A stretch of 64,000 bases of DNA from Sphagnum compactum (GCA_965153455.1 OZ234495.1:17108875-17172874), one strand, 5' to 3'; positions 44,910 to 58,918 are shown, counted from the stretch's first letter. Notes: a model not told the origin generated them from the letters alone. A program made the numbers and translations.

Positions 44910-45426
44910 CCTTTTCTTGAAAACCTTAACAAATTATTTTTATGGAATTTAAAATGGTTAAAATTTGACCTTATTTTCATAAATCCTTATGAGTTAAAAA
45001 TTATTTATCTTTCAATTTTCTTGTTTTAAAAGTGTTTGATTATGAAATATCCAAAAGGGTCATTATTCATATGGACTTTATAAAACATTTTTCCAAGTAT
45101 TATGATTTAAAAAAAAATTGCATCCATCAAAACAACTAGCATCATCATCATTTTATTTAAGTTTAAAAATAGAATATGAATGTTCACAAATGTATGAACA
45201 TCAACTTATAAATAATTATAATCATAAGTTATGATAAATAAGTAACCATGTTCTTTAGCAAACTTTGTATGGACTTATAGGGAGTGTAAATTATTTTTGA
45301 ATCACTTTATCATGCATCACCCGATCACCTTACTATTTGTGATGGGGTAAATTTGCAATATAATGAGCCATTGCAAGTGTAACCAATCCTGAGCTCTTAA
45401 GTAAGTCACATAAGAATGATCAAAAT
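44226..45426. other. AT-rich intergenic DNA with AT microsatellite
   Basis: No gene is visible. An (AT)n run lies at about 44856-44907. Confidence 0.6.
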
Positions 45427-45566
45427 CACTAGAAGAAAAACCGCATTTTTCGACTTGTCTTAGGCGATTAAAAGTGTCTTTTGCGACTATTTTTGATCAA
45501 AAATAGTCGCAAAAGACACTTTTAGTCGCCTAAGACAAGTCAAAAAATGCGGTTTTTCTTCTAGTG
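45427..45566. mobile_element. CACTA-derived palindromic MITE (140 bp)
   Basis: It begins CACTAGAAGAAAAACCGCA and ends TGCGGTTTTTCTTCTAGTG. The two 70-bp halves are complementary throughout with only two mismatches, centred on GATC at about 45495-45498. It is flanked by AAT on both sides (45424-45426 and 45567-45569). Termini, target-duplication size and non-coding content fit a CACTA-superfamily MITE. A transcript would fold into a 70-bp hairpin. Confidence 0.9.
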
Positions 45567-45569
45567 AAT

Positions 45570-46559
45570 TAATTTAAGTTTGTTTGGATAATTTTCATAT
45601 TCATGTAGATTGAATAATTATTAGACTTTACATGGTTAATTCATGGTATTAATTATGAATTATTTATTGCATACCACATTAATTATTAACTCATTGCATA
45701 CCATAATTCATTATTAATCCTATTTTTTTGCATGATTATTTCATGCATAAGTGACTTGCATTTGTAGTTAGAAATTCTGAGCCTAATGAATCTTTAAAAC
45801 TACCCAAATCATTTAATAAAAGAATCATTTCTTTATAAACCTTTGTTTCAAAATATTTTAAGATTTTGAAATTTTCATATGATTTGTTTTTTCATCAAAT
45901 TGACCTCATGAACATGTAGTTGCATAAAAAGAAGCATGGGTTTCTTGGAGTAAAAGTTTGAAATCAATTGCATCATTTTATGCATTCCTTGTGCATTCAT
46001 TTATAAAATTATGTAATATGGACAGTTGACCATAAATTAGTCATGGATTCAAAAGGAATTTTATACAAAATTCAATAACTATTGGATTTATTTAAAGCTA
46101 GTTTTCTAAATACTCCAATAATAAGAATAATAATACACCATAATTGTGATATACTAAACACTATGTAAATTTTAAATCATCTTCTATAGTTTTTTAATTA
46201 GACATTCCTTTTTGGAACCCCAATTATGAATGAGCCTAGGTTCCAAAACCTTAATTCCTAAGGGATAACCTTTGATCTTGACCTAACCTTAATTTAAGGC
46301 ACCCACACCCACCAAAAACATTCCACAAGGTCAAACAAGCATGGGGTTCACTATCAACACAATAATTGTGGTCTATTAGTCATCAATTTGGTTTCACCAC
46401 CATAACTAAATACTGCAGTCGGTCCAATCATCACCTTCAAATGCAACTCACAATAATGCCAAATTTTTCACAATTTAATCTCATTAAACCCTTATCATTA
46501 AACAAGACTACTTTGTTTGATAAGAGTGTAGGCCAAGTGAAAGTGGAGGATGGCCTTGT
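45570..46559. other. AT-rich intergenic DNA
   Basis: No gene is visible. A 73-codon plus frame at 46366 runs to 46587 and may belong to the decayed gene that follows, but it has no recognisable motif. Confidence 0.45.
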
Positions 46560-47400
46560 GGGTTTGTTGAAGGAAGAAAAAAAATGAAAAAAGAAGTCCT
46601 TGAAAACTTGGATGTTGTAATCATAGTTGGTGATATCAGCCCTTCGGTAGAAAAGAAAAGAACATAAGTGGCTAAGTTGATAAATATTATCGAAGTGGAG
46701 CTAGAGTCTCATAGGGTTGAAATTGTCAAGTTGAAAAATGAGAACAAAAAGTTGTCATTGGAAGTTAACCAAATCAAAGTTTTTTTGGATTCCATGCAAT
46801 CTATTGTTGTTGATGTAGAGAAGAAGCTGCAAGAAATGCTTGTAATTGGAGAGAAAGTTGATGCTAACAAATGTAGCATTCAGATAATGAGGTCTTAGTT
46901 TTACAGTGGTATAATGAAGAAAATGGAATTGGACTATGAAGAGTTGGTTTTTAAGTATGACATTCATGAAGGCCGAGTAGTTAAATCTATAAAAAAACTA
47001 GAATTTCTGGAAATGCATTTTGATGCACAAACTTTTCAAATGTTATTCCAAATGAAGGGGCCAATGGGGTTAGTTAATCACCCTCATCCTATGTGCTATG
47101 TTGAAGATATTCAAATTTTAACCCAAAGGATGTAAGTGTAACCACATGTACAATCTATGTGCTTGCCCTTTCCTGTTACATGATATTGTTGTTTATAGTT
47201 GTGACCACATTTACCACCCATGGAGTGCAACAATTTGGATTAGAAAAAAATTTCGATGCAAACACCCCTTGTGTGAAGGTCTTACACACCTAGATTGGTA
47301 CATGAGCTTGGATTTGTAGAGTTTGATAATGAGTTAAAGGAAAAACACATGGATTTGGACTATGAGCTTGCACGCTTAATGATTGCACAACAAAGTTGAG
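46560..47400 (+). pseudogene. Decayed gene with coiled coil and Cys/His-rich module, function unknown
   Basis: Broken plus-strand frames run in one direction. KLINIIEVELESHRVEIVKL to about 46898 is charged and leucine-spaced like a coiled coil. A second piece (46914-47135) follows in a different frame. After a stop, 47134-47300 reads a segment with CNHMYN, LCACPF, SCDHIYHPW and FRCKHPLC, a Cys/His spacing reminiscent of a RING or PHD-like zinc module. A last piece to about 47398 reads FDNELKEKHMDLDYELARL and ends at a stop. Several stops and frame changes show it is dead. It may be a transposon-borne or high-copy plant gene; I do not recognise it. Confidence 0.4.
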
Positions 47401-50400
47401 TTTTTGCCTTAGCGCATCTTTCGACCATTGGTAAGTATGTTCATTACAAATTTGCAAGTTGATTATGCAATATTTGTATCTATAACTAATTCTTACATTA
47501 GTTACAATTGTGATATTTGCTTTAGGAATATTATTTAGCTTAAGTGAGTAAGAAGTGTTGTGTAATAATTTTGTTGCTCGATAATAATGTTGTGCTAAGG
47601 TACTTGAATTCTTGTTGTGCTATATGTTCTTGTTGTAGGAATATACATCATATATTTCTATTGTTGTGATGTACATTCTTTGTTGTATGGTATTGACCCA
47701 TAATGTATGTGATGTTGTTCATGTATGGGGTTTCATGTACCTACTATAAAAGAACTTGTCAGTAATACTTATATACATTGTACTTGTCCTGCATGCATTA
47801 TCTACTATTCTTATGACGTGTGTGAGAATAAATTTTGTTTGGATGGTCAAGTGGAATTTTGGTCCTCCCACCTATTTGAGGTCCATGTAATGAAAATGGT
47901 TGCATTAATTTCAGTTTTTCTTTTCCTTTTTTCAAATTTGTGAGGTAGCTGGGTTGACTATGATCAACAAGATTACTTAACCAAATTTGGCTATAGAGAG
48001 GAAGTAAAAAAGTTAATCATGCAACATTTTGACAACATGTTAACAACCCATTTTTTAAATATGACAATTTCAAGTTTTTTCCCTTGTAATGTGATGACAA
48101 TGGGCCATTTTTTCCCCCCCAAAAAACCTTTGTACTTGTCACAAAAGCCTTCTTTCTATTGCTAGGTTTCGAAACTTTGCCAAAAATAAAATAAAATCAC
48201 CAATATGGGATTTATTAGCACATCCAATCAAATATGCATACATGATATTTGAAGCATGTGAAATGTAAGCTATGAAGGCTTTTGCTTAGGTCCAAATTTA
48301 GCCTACATATTTTATGAACCAACCAACCATAGGAACAAACTCTAATTTGTCAAGGCCATGTCACAAGGTTGAAAGGTTGAAAGTAGGACCAAAAAAGCCA
48401 AAATCAACATTGTGTTGAACTAGTTCTTTCACTCATCTTATTGACTAGGCTATAGTCTATGGAAGACAAAAAGAGCCATACTGGAGATGACTTTAGGACT
48501 AGGCCAAAGACATCTACCCCAGGCCAAGATGCCAAAAAAATATGTTAACCCTAAGCTAATATGCTTGAAAATATTTTAACACTAGGCCAAAATGCCCAAG
48601 CCAAAGTGTGCTTTGGCTCGGGGTTAAACTTCACAGTTTAAGGTCACACACTAGGCCAAAACACATTGATTGTACCTCATTTTTGAAATTCTATGGCCTA
48701 GGGTTATTTCATATTGGCTTCAAGGATATTGGGTTCACCATGTTTGCAAGACATTTGTCTTAGGATGTTCATAGGACTTTGGGCCTATGGCCTAAGGTTC
48801 TTATGGGATAGGACATTCGGCTTAGGGCATGGGACTTGTCATTAAAATAGATACATTTTATCACTGAACACTAGCCTATCACCGAACACTTTGGCAGATG
48901 TTTCTCAATTCTTCTCCATTTTCAGGGATTTAAAATGTTATAAAAATTGCCTTTTCAAGCCCTACAAATCATCTCATAACTCTGAAGGCAATAGAATAAT
49001 ATTTAAGGAATTTCTGAGGGGTTTGGTGAAATAGGTTATGAGTTGTTTGATCCCAAATTTTCTACAAAACGAACCCCCCTACTTTGGAGGGCCGTAATTT
49101 TTTTGCCTCTAGCTTGTTTTTGCCAATTTTTATTGTGGCAAATGTGCCAATAGGAGGGTTCTATCTACTCTTTGGATGCCATAAAAAATGGGGCCCGGCC
49201 CTCTTGCAAAAATGGGGAGCAAACCCTACCTTAAGTGTTCTGACACCATCTTGCCTACCATACCATGGATCTCCATAACGACAAGCTCAATTTTAAAAAG
49301 CATGCTGCGATTTCCTTCCTAAAGGAGGACGTTTTATACTCTTAACATTGCAGATCTTGAAGTGATCATATGTTAAGACATGTTTGCATGTTCCTAAACT
49401 TTCATGTCTTAGGCCTTTGAAATTACAAGGCTTAATGTTAATGTCCCTTAGCCTACAACTCCTTGGCCCACTATATCCTTCAAGTCCTAGATCTTAACGT
49501 CTTAGGATTGGAAAAGCATTAAGGCCTAGGCCTTGAAATCCTCTTGTCCCTCAAACCTAATGGTCCTATTGTCACCACCATCTCAAACCATCAAATATTC
49601 CAAATCTTAACAAACACCGTAGTAGATGAGCTGAAACCAATGTACAAACCAATGGGATGACAAAAGATCAGGTTGGCATGGGGAGATGGATGAAGATACG
49701 GTGTTTTGTTTTCAGTGAGTATTCGTCACTTGGTTTTAAAAAATATGGAGCATGGTGATTCATGCAAAGGAGTTTTGTGGAAAAAAAAAAAGTGCCAAAG
49801 TTGCAAGATTTTGAGGAAAGGAATTTTGATTGCCATATTTAGAAAATAGGTTATATAGTAGGTTGCCAGAATTTAGTAGGATTGTTAAAAGTTTCTACTT
49901 TCCTCTCAAAGCTGTAATCAAATGTGGCTAATTCCTCTTGTGGATGATGATCTATAAAATAGTGTGACTAGATCACACAAAATTGAAAGCAAAACCTTGA
50001 TTCCAACATGTAGCCAAAATATGAAAGGGATTATTATTATTAATACTTTACTTTCATATATAATTTATAGCCAAATGTGGTTAACTCTTTGTGTTGATGA
50101 TTGGTAGTTTGGGTAAATCACATTACCACCTTGTTAACCTATCCTATTTGCTCCTCACACTACCTTGGTAAACTACCTAAATAAATGAGTAAAAAAGTAT
50201 ATTACATAATATGAAGAGAATGGAAGTGGTTAGTATGTATGTAGGGTAACACACTTGGTGGCTACTGGGTAGGTGGATGCAAGTGGATGGATGAGCTATT
50301 GGACCAAAGAGTCAAAAATTACTTGCCCAACACCCCTTCACTCACTCGTCGGCAGTTCATGATGCCACCCACCACCGGCCATGCATGGCTGTTTTCCATG

Positions 50401-53400
50401 ACTTTGTTGCTGTTTTGGCTCATCGTATGTCAGTCACCAACACAGCAACATGCATGGTAAGCACGAGCACCTCCTTTCAGCTTTCCCCATAACCTACCTT
50501 TTTCCCAATCGTATGCTCAATACGCAACTATTCGCCATGTTTCGAACGTGGTCGCAATACATCCATTTCATGAGTGCTTCAACCTTTTTTTGGTTCATGT
50601 ATTTACCTTTTTGTTCATGTATTTTTGTGTGAGTGGGGTCACCAAGATGATAGGAGCATTGGTGAATGCTAGTTGACCCCGGTTAACTTATCCGGTTAAC
50701 TTATGCAGATCACTTACTTACGTGTGCATAAGGAGCACCCATGTACGACATCACTCACAATTGAAAAGAGAACAAGGGGTTGGTGTGTCACACTGTGGCC
50801 TTGCCATTTACCTTAAGAAGTATCTTAAGGCAAAAATAACGAATTATGGAAACTCAAATATATTTATTTCACCATGCAAAAATATAATCTTCAAAAAAAA
50901 ACTCTAAAAAACAAACCAAAATCCTTCAAGATATTATTATAACTCTATAATTAAAATCAAGTTTCAACAGAAGCCAAAATATGATCTTTCAAAAATCCTC
51001 ATATAAAAATAGACCTATTATTATTATTACTACCTAGTAGGGGCCTATAAAAATCCCTGAAGCTACTATACTCTATAATGAATCTAAACACAATTTCCTT
51101 GCCTTCGTAGGCAATGCCAACAAAAGAGAGAGCGTCCCATTTTCAGAGAAGGTTTGAGTGGCGTAAACTCTATATGTGTCGGGGATGCTTTGGACCTCTA
51201 GTATTGCAACCCTGACTTTAAGGATAGGCGTGAGTTACACTCTCCCCACCTGGATTGCCCAGGTTTAGGGTTTAGGGTTTAGGGTTTGGGAAGAGCCAAA
51301 AGTTGTCGTGGAGGAGGACCGTAGTAGTTACCTTTTCCTAATGAAAAGAAGTTTCTAGAAAACATATCAAGAGAGGAGCCACCCTTCTTCACATAAGGTT
51401 GCCAAAAAATTATGGAACCTTACATTTAAGGTGGCTCCTCTCTCAATCACAACTATTCAATTTTAAACATCAAATGGTACCAAATTTATACTCTGGTTAG
51501 GACCTTGGTTGTGCTGGGGCGGGCCTAGGAATTTTTTTTGGGGGGGGGGGGGGGGGGGGGGTGGGGGTGGGGGGGGTCATAATTAGGTTTAGGGTTTTAG
51601 AATTGGTAATGTATGTGGATGAAATTCCAATCATCAAAGTAAGTTACTATAAATTGAGCCTTTCTTTCTGTCTTATATATCCCATTTTAATGCTTGGCGA
51701 AACCGGAAAAAAAATAAAAAAATCTATCGGGTATCATCATCCTTTGCATGTTCTTTGACTTAACCCCTTGGAAGGATGGATGAAATTTTTGAGCTATTTT
51801 TTCATCCATGTTTTTCCGACAAACTTTTCTTAGGTTATGTTAGGTGTTCCTATTTCTTCTCCAAAGAGCTCCAAAAAATCATAGCTTTCACATTGGCTTT
51901 CCTTTAATTTTCAAAGCAATTCCAATGTCATTTAGGTACAGCTATTGTTATTTTTGTGGGTATAGGTAGAAGACCAACGGACCAACGATTAGCGCGCGGT
52001 TGGCTTGACATTGTTGTGTGTTGTGGGTATAGGTAGAAGCATGAACAATTAGAGTGGTTGGCTTGCCGAAGAAGAAATAAACCGAAAGAACAAAAAATGA
52101 ATGTGGTTTGTATGAAGTCGTATATAATCTATTATGATATTCATATTCATGTTTATCGAGAAGTTCAGATGAACTGTCAAGATAAGCATTAAGAGGTCAA
52201 CAATGTAAACACGAAGTTGTTGAGGTGTTTTCAATTGTGCGAGAAAGTCTCCCATAGACGAGGGCGGTTTAGGCATCCCAGGGCGCCGGAGGGTGGGCAA
52301 GGGGGGCCCCCCGTTTTGAGAAGATACAAAGATACGCAATAGGGATAAGCACTTTGTCCAACAATTTCGGCAATCATAGATATCTCAAGCCGACATCTAT
52401 TCATTTGTGTCTCGCTTTAGCATGGCCGCATCACCGCATCAGGTTTGGTCGGGTCGTGCATTTGTGGTGTTGGGCTGGGCCGCCCCCCCCCTTCCCTCGT
52501 CACAGATTCCGGAATTCCTCGCCCATTTATTTTTAGTTTGAATACTCGTCTTTTTATGAACAACAACGCCACCATAAGGGAATAATCGGAATTTCTTTTT
52601 TGACGTACTCAATCAAAAGTAAGTAAGTAAGTAAATAATTTCGCCCTAGTGTTTCAATGATAGGTTCGTGACAAAAGCCAACAAAAACGGGGAATGGGCT
52701 TTCCGGAAATCGTAAATATTACATGTAAAAATTTTGTGTTCGTTGATTGTTCGGCTCCTTCCTGATGATTCGGGAATAAATAATATTACCACTCGGTGGT
52801 GGTCCTCCTCACGCAACCATCACCACTACCACCGCGATCTCCCTCGAACAAATTATTATTTCGGCTTTTGAAATTTCTAATCGATTCCATGTCTTCTTCT
52901 TTTCTTTTCTTTTTCCACGTCCTCCGAGGCAATCTCCAAACCAATTATAATGATGGCTTTTGAATTTTCCGGTCGATTCTGTGTCTATTTTTCACGTCCT
53001 CACCGTACATGTTGTGAGGGCATTGGCTTTTGTTTCAGTTTTTTTTTTTCCCCCCCCTCACTTCTACGGGGAGATCATAACACGCCTACATGAGGACTTT
53101 TCTTTTTGCTTCTAATTTCTACATAGATCGTAATGCAATCGAAATGCAGGGACGGACAACATGATGTGTTACGTAAGGCCCTTCTTGAGTGGGGAACCTT
53201 CCCATAATAAGACGAGGGAGGGGCAAGTCTCCGAAAAGGATGAATCAAATTTTCTTTCGGCAAGACACAATGAAACATCCCACCAACTTAGATGATCCGC
53301 CCCAATGCTTGGCCCGTGGGGGGGATGGGGGAGTCAAGACTCGTCATAGAATGACATTAATTTATTAAAATTTTGATGGGTTCATCCATAGATTATCGTC

Positions 53401-56400
53401 GTCATTACATAACCAATAACTGAAGAGCACATTTTCCAATGATTTTCATCCATTTCTCCGATTTTTTCTCATATCCTTATAGTGTTTGGCTCTGCTTATG
53501 TATGTATGTGTGTGTGTGTGTATGTGTGTGTGTGTTTTGTTAGCTTTGTTGCTACATTAATGCTAATTTTAACTATAAATATTATAATGTCCAATAATAA
53601 TAATAAAAAATAAATATTGAGTTTCTTCACTTGTTGATTACATGACACTAGAATCAATCCTCCATTGTTGACTTAATAAATCATCACATTACATTTTTGT
53701 CAATTGTTTATTGGGAGTTATTTAAGGGACAACTTTTAAGAGACACTCGGCATTGTATTGTATGATGGGGTTGCCCAAGCATTAAGCAAGAGCAACCCCA
53801 CCACCCTTCAAAGGCTCCAATAAGTAAGTGGCCATTAAACAAGAAGAATCCCATCTTTGGGAAAGTGGGGCCAAAGCATCAAAATATCCTCCCAACATCT
53901 TTGGGTTGCCATAAAACCCAAACAAAGCAAAGCTCCTAGAAGAGGGGCAAGGGGAGAGGGAAGGGGATGGTGAAGGTTCGGACTCGTGAGGGTGGGGTGG
54001 GACTAACAAGTAAGTTTTGATTGTTCCATTCATTCACTCTTATCCATGTCATGAAACAAGTTGTAAATCGTGAACTCTCGCACTTCCTAGTGCACCGCCT
54101 ATGTTGTTGGCATGCTAATCGCCTGGGCTCTAGGGCTCTCGCTCCTAGAGCCCGGGAGTTGTGTGTACTCAAATTGTGTGTTACCTTCTCAAATTGATTC
54201 GGTCACATCTTCAATCAATCATTCATTCGTTTGCAATACTCATTGTTTCCATTCTTGGCAACTTAATGTTTTGATGAGAATCTTGACAATTTTTCACTTA
54301 CTTACAAATTTAGAGAAGAATCGCACAAAGGTTACAAGCAATGGACCTACTAGTGTTGTTTGTCCCCCCCCCCCCCCCCCCCCCCACCCCCACACCCCCA
54401 ACTTGCTATTGCTTCCTTTCCTTCTTTGAAGGTCAACAATATTCGAGCAACCTTGTTACTATGAATAATCAACAAAGTGTGTGAATTTGGTATTTTCTCT
54501 TTGTGGTTGGAGAATATAAATTTTTTTTTTGGTAATATTTGTTGAATGTAGAAATGTATCAATTTGTCATATGCCATATTATGCTCTTGTTTTAGTTCTT
54601 ACTTTCCCATTTGTTGTTTTATTATCGCTTGCATATAGTGGTTGGGTGGGAGATGGAATGGTTTCGGATATGAATCTTATTAGAGCATCCCCACCAACAA
54701 CGTACTATAAAAGAATGTTTTGGATGTAGTATCATGAAAAACTTGTGGATTTGGTTCCAAAAATGATTTGGGTGCAACATATTTTCACAAGAGGATGTAG
54801 TGGCTAGCAAAAGTCATTACATAGTCTAAAAAATCTTGTTGTGAATTGGCTTGATTGTTTAATTGGTCCCACAACATAATTTCTCACTATTAAGGATTGG
54901 TTGCATTCTTTGATTGGTCCACTTGCTTTGTAATTAGTGGTCTCCCACTTTTAAGTTCATGGGTAAATTAGCTTGGGATATGTAATTAAATAATAATGGA
55001 TATGAGATGTGTATGTAAGTCAAAATGATTGTTATTTCAATAACTTTTAAAACATAACATGAGAAGGCACAATAGCATGCGCAAAGTGTCCATGTTACAA
55101 TATATAGTAAAATTAAAATTGAGATTAACACAAATAATGATGAGTTCTATTGGAAACCATATGGGAACATATGAGGGAAAAGGGGGGGGGGGGGGGGGAG
55201 CGAAGGGGGAGGGGATATTATTAAATTGATAAACCTTCATCTCCTTTACCATTATTCTTATTTTTTCTCACATTTTCAAAACAAAACTTAAATTATAATT
55301 TTAATACTTATTTAATTATTAAAGTACATTCCATAAATCCAAAGCTATTTCTTTAGCCATGGGATTTTAGTATATATGTATGTATGTCATTTAGTTATCG
55401 TAGCCTAGGGTCAAATTTGGCACATTAAAACTGAATAATTATTTATTTTCAAAAAAATTAAAGCAATTATTAAGTGATTTTCTTTGGAATTTTTAATTTT
55501 TAATGAGATTTTTTTGAGGTATGAAAATAAGTACCAAAATCATATGGACATATACAATACCTACTTATAAACCTTGAACTAAGTACATACAATTTGTTAA
55601 AATCAAGATCGAGAAACAAAATTTATTTTATATTTTATTCCTTTTTTTTATGTTTTTCTTCTATTTCCCTTCAAATAAAATCTTGCAAGTTCACATCAAA
55701 ATCAACATTTCATCTTCATCTAATCTTTTTTTTGCAAAAATAAATCAAACAATGTTAGTTGTGCTACAATACCTATGTTTTAAAATTCATCTTCCTAGGT
55801 AAAAGCAGAGACATTGTGGTTGGGTATGCTACAATATGTTTTAAAGGTACCTATATTATCTTTAAATGAATTATGAAAGTGCGAAAACTTGTATAATTTA
55901 TTTTTTTGAAGCATTATGAATGTTTTTGGTTGTAAATAAACTTGTTTGTCATATGTGTAATATTGAAAAATCATGGCTTGTCAAACCATGATATTTGATA
56001 CGTTGCAACAAATAGGAAGAGTGGAGCATGAGGAGGCATTACAACATGAGGCAAATCAATTGGTAATGGAAAGTCACAAAGTTAGATTACAAACACTATG
56101 GAAAAAATTAAATGTTTAATTGGATGGCCTAAGTTACAACCACAAATGACATTACAGTCACTTTGAAAATGCATCAAACAAGAGAGGGACAAAAGCACAA
56201 GCAACTAAGAACCCAAAAAGAATCAAAGAGGTCCTTACACACAATGGTTTGCCCTACATCTTTGACTTCACATTCTGCTTATAATGACAAAACATAAAAA
56301 TTTAACCAAAGTTTTACATTATCTCTTTGCATTTCATAAAAAGCCAAGGATAATACAAGTTCATTTCACAAGTTATCCAAATCCTTTTTGGGATAGTGGT

Positions 56401-57924
56401 TTATTTCAACCGGAAATCTCAAACTAAGAGTTGAAAAACAATAAAAAGAGGTAAAGTTTGAACAATCACAAAATAAAAAGTCCAATATTGGATCAAAGGC
56501 TTGAAATGAAAGATGAGCTCTTAACTTTATTGCAAAAGATTAGAGCTTTTGGACAAGCTCTTTATGGACCCATAGTCGAACCCATCATCCAAATTCTTAT
56601 CATAAAGATCAAGTGCAAGAATTGAATTTGCCATAAAACTAGAAAATGATCTAATTAATAAACTATTGGTCTACTCAATGAGGAGTTCATACAATGGATC
56701 AAATGAAAACATTCACAAATTTGTTTGGTATTTGTATTTGAAAATTGTACCTCCAAGCTTGAACGTGTAAATGTGATTATCCAACACCCATTTAAACATG
56801 CATTCAAATGACAATTTCATATATGGACAACCAACACCATGAAAGATCAGTTCCTAAAATAGGAAGATTAAGAAATTAATTTCCACATGTTAGTGATTAA
56901 ACTTAATCATTGTGAGTGGTTATTCATGTGTGGACACAAATTTGTGAGAGGAAATAGATTATTTGCAAAAGGTGAGGAAAGTAAATTTACTTTGAAGATT
57001 CAACCCATATTTTCAAATGGAAATGTTAGGAATTAATGCTACTAAATCTTTATTTTCATCAAATCTAACAAAAGATATGGATATTAAAGATGCAAATGAT
57101 CAAGATGACAATGATATGGATTTGGACTCTGAAACAAATGCAAGAACTATAATGCAACAATGTTTGGAACTAGATTCAAAACATTCAATATCAAGAGTCG
57201 AACTTAATGGTATTAATAGCATCTTTAAGATAAAAAATCTTGTTAGAAAAAATGAAAATACTAAAAACATTTGTTACACCTACACAACCCAGTCCATTCA
57301 CCTCCATTTAACTTCCTTTTTTAACTTTGCAATATGGTATCTAGGACTACACATTGGTTATAAAACATCAAATTAATTGCATTCTCTTTTGTACTTCAAT
57401 GTCATGCTTGAAAGTTCATAGTTTTCAAAAATTGCAACTTGAACATTGTGTAACCAAAGTCATGTTTTGAATTACCTTATATCCACATTTCCTATTGATT
57501 GGTTGAACAATGAAACAATTAAATGACTAAACATTTCACGACTTTTGTTTTTTATGAAGTCACCACCTAACTTCAACATTTGAAACCCTTAATTCACATA
57601 AATGTTTTACACAAGATTATTTACCCTACATAATGATTATGAACAAGGATAGTGCCAACCATGCAATGTGAAAGTGCAAGATGACCATTTGTGTGACCCT
57701 ACACACCAATGTAAACAAAAATCATTGAAAACTATTCACATGATATAGGTAGTTCTAGATAGTGAATCATTCACAATGGCCATGAAATCAACACTTTCAT
57801 TTTTTACATAAACAAGGCAACATAGCTAGTAAGAAAACTACATGAAATTGACAAAATTTCTAATGTAAATATATTACTTCAATTTAAAATATTTATTTCA
57901 AAATTTCATTGTAAAGTTTTTAAC
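47401..57924. other. AT-rich intergenic DNA, no supported gene
   Basis: About 10.5 kb without a gene I can defend. Notable contents: a TTTAGGG block at 51264-51287, a G run at 51540-51576, a C run at 54364-54399, a G run at 55182-55198, and a TGTG microsatellite at 53505-53535. Words such as CCTAGGCC/AGGCCAAAATGCC recur loosely at 48490-48850. A 119-codon plus frame at 57017-57376 with an acidic stretch (DANDQDDNDMDLD) has no recognisable domain and sits among broken frames from about 55970; it may be a decayed coding sequence. Confidence 0.45.
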
Positions 57925-58868
57925 TGTCGCAACCCTAGCCTTGGCTCGCGACCAAGGCAAGGGGGTCGCAAGTGTGCGGGCCTATAAATAGACCCGGGAG
58001 TCATATCACATGCTCCCGGGAGTGCAAAGAGTGTGAGGGAGTGAACCTTCACACTCCCAAGTGAAGTCCCATGTTGGGAGTTGGTGAGAGTGGAGTCCCA
58101 AAAGGACTCCCGAAACTTCAGAGAGCGTTTTGAGGGGTCAAATCTCAATGGCTTGTTGCGCTCTTTATATCAATGGAAAGCTCTTGAAGTGTAGATGTCT
58201 AAAATGGGCTCGCATTGCTCATTTGGACATCTGAAACACAAGTTATGGCCAAAAGAAGGCCCGGGAGTCGAACTCCCGGGAGTCCGCCAGTTTTGACTCC
58301 CGACCACTAAAAGTCGGGAATCGACCCGAAATACTTGGCTGCAGAAAACGTGCGACATACCGTTGGAAAGGTCTCGACGAGACCTACAACTTTTCTTCAG
58401 ATGGCAAGTCGATCGGAGGTCTGCTCCGATAGTTACGAAGCTTCAAAGTCGCCGGAGTCCTGAAAATGCGCGATTTCGGGACTCCCACGCGGGAATCCCG
58501 GGACAAAAAGGGCCATTTGGATGCCACCCCCGCGACGAGTCACAGAGTATACTATAGGGAGTAAGGTGGTGGCTTACTCCCGAGCTCGGGGTGTGGTGTG
58601 TCAAAGTGAGTCCGAGTTCACCCGTGGCTGTCCCAACACCAAAAGAACCCAGAATGAGTTCTAACCACTTTGTGTGGTTTCATGCAGGCCCGTGTGAGTG
58701 AGTAAAGCTTGTCAACTCTTCCTAGTCTATCCCGGGACTTCTAGCACACCCCTCTCACCCCCCCCTCTAGTGCTAGAAGTCGGGAGCGTGCTCCATGTTC
58801 CAACTCCTTCCGCATTGCCACATACTTGGACCCTCAAGTGGGTCCACTAGGAATTTGGGAGTGCGTCA
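57925..58868 (+). repeat. 5' LTR of a Ty3/gypsy retrotransposon
   Basis: It starts TGTCGCAACC and ends GTGCGTCA (TG...CA), two bases before the primer-binding site, for a length of about 944 bp. Composition jumps from AT-rich flank to GC-rich at 57925. It contains several CTCCCGGGAG palindromic words. The boundary is inferred because the 3' LTR is outside the window and cannot be aligned. Confidence 0.8.
57983..57990 (+). promoter_or_regulatory. Probable LTR TATA box
   Basis: TATAAATA lies within GGGCCTATAAATAGACC, about 58 bp into the LTR. It is the only good TATA word near the LTR start and is a plausible core promoter for the genomic RNA. Confidence 0.55.
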
Positions 58869-58870
58869 TT

Positions 58871-58884
58871 TGGTATCAGAGCTC
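58871..58884 (+). other. Primer-binding site, initiator Met tRNA type
   Basis: TGGTATCAGAGCTC follows the LTR after TT. The first 12 bases match the complement of the 3' end of plant initiator methionine tRNA, the standard primer of plant Ty3/gypsy and Ty1/copia elements. Confidence 0.85.
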
Positions 58885-58918
58885 GGGGAGAGCTCGATCC
58901 ACTTATTGGAGAGTCCCG

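Noticed and set aside
58826-58918. Extension of the gag frame upstream to 58826
   Set aside because: The open frame there crosses the LTR end and the primer-binding site, so it cannot be part of the gag protein made from genomic RNA in the usual way; the ATG at 58919 is preferred.
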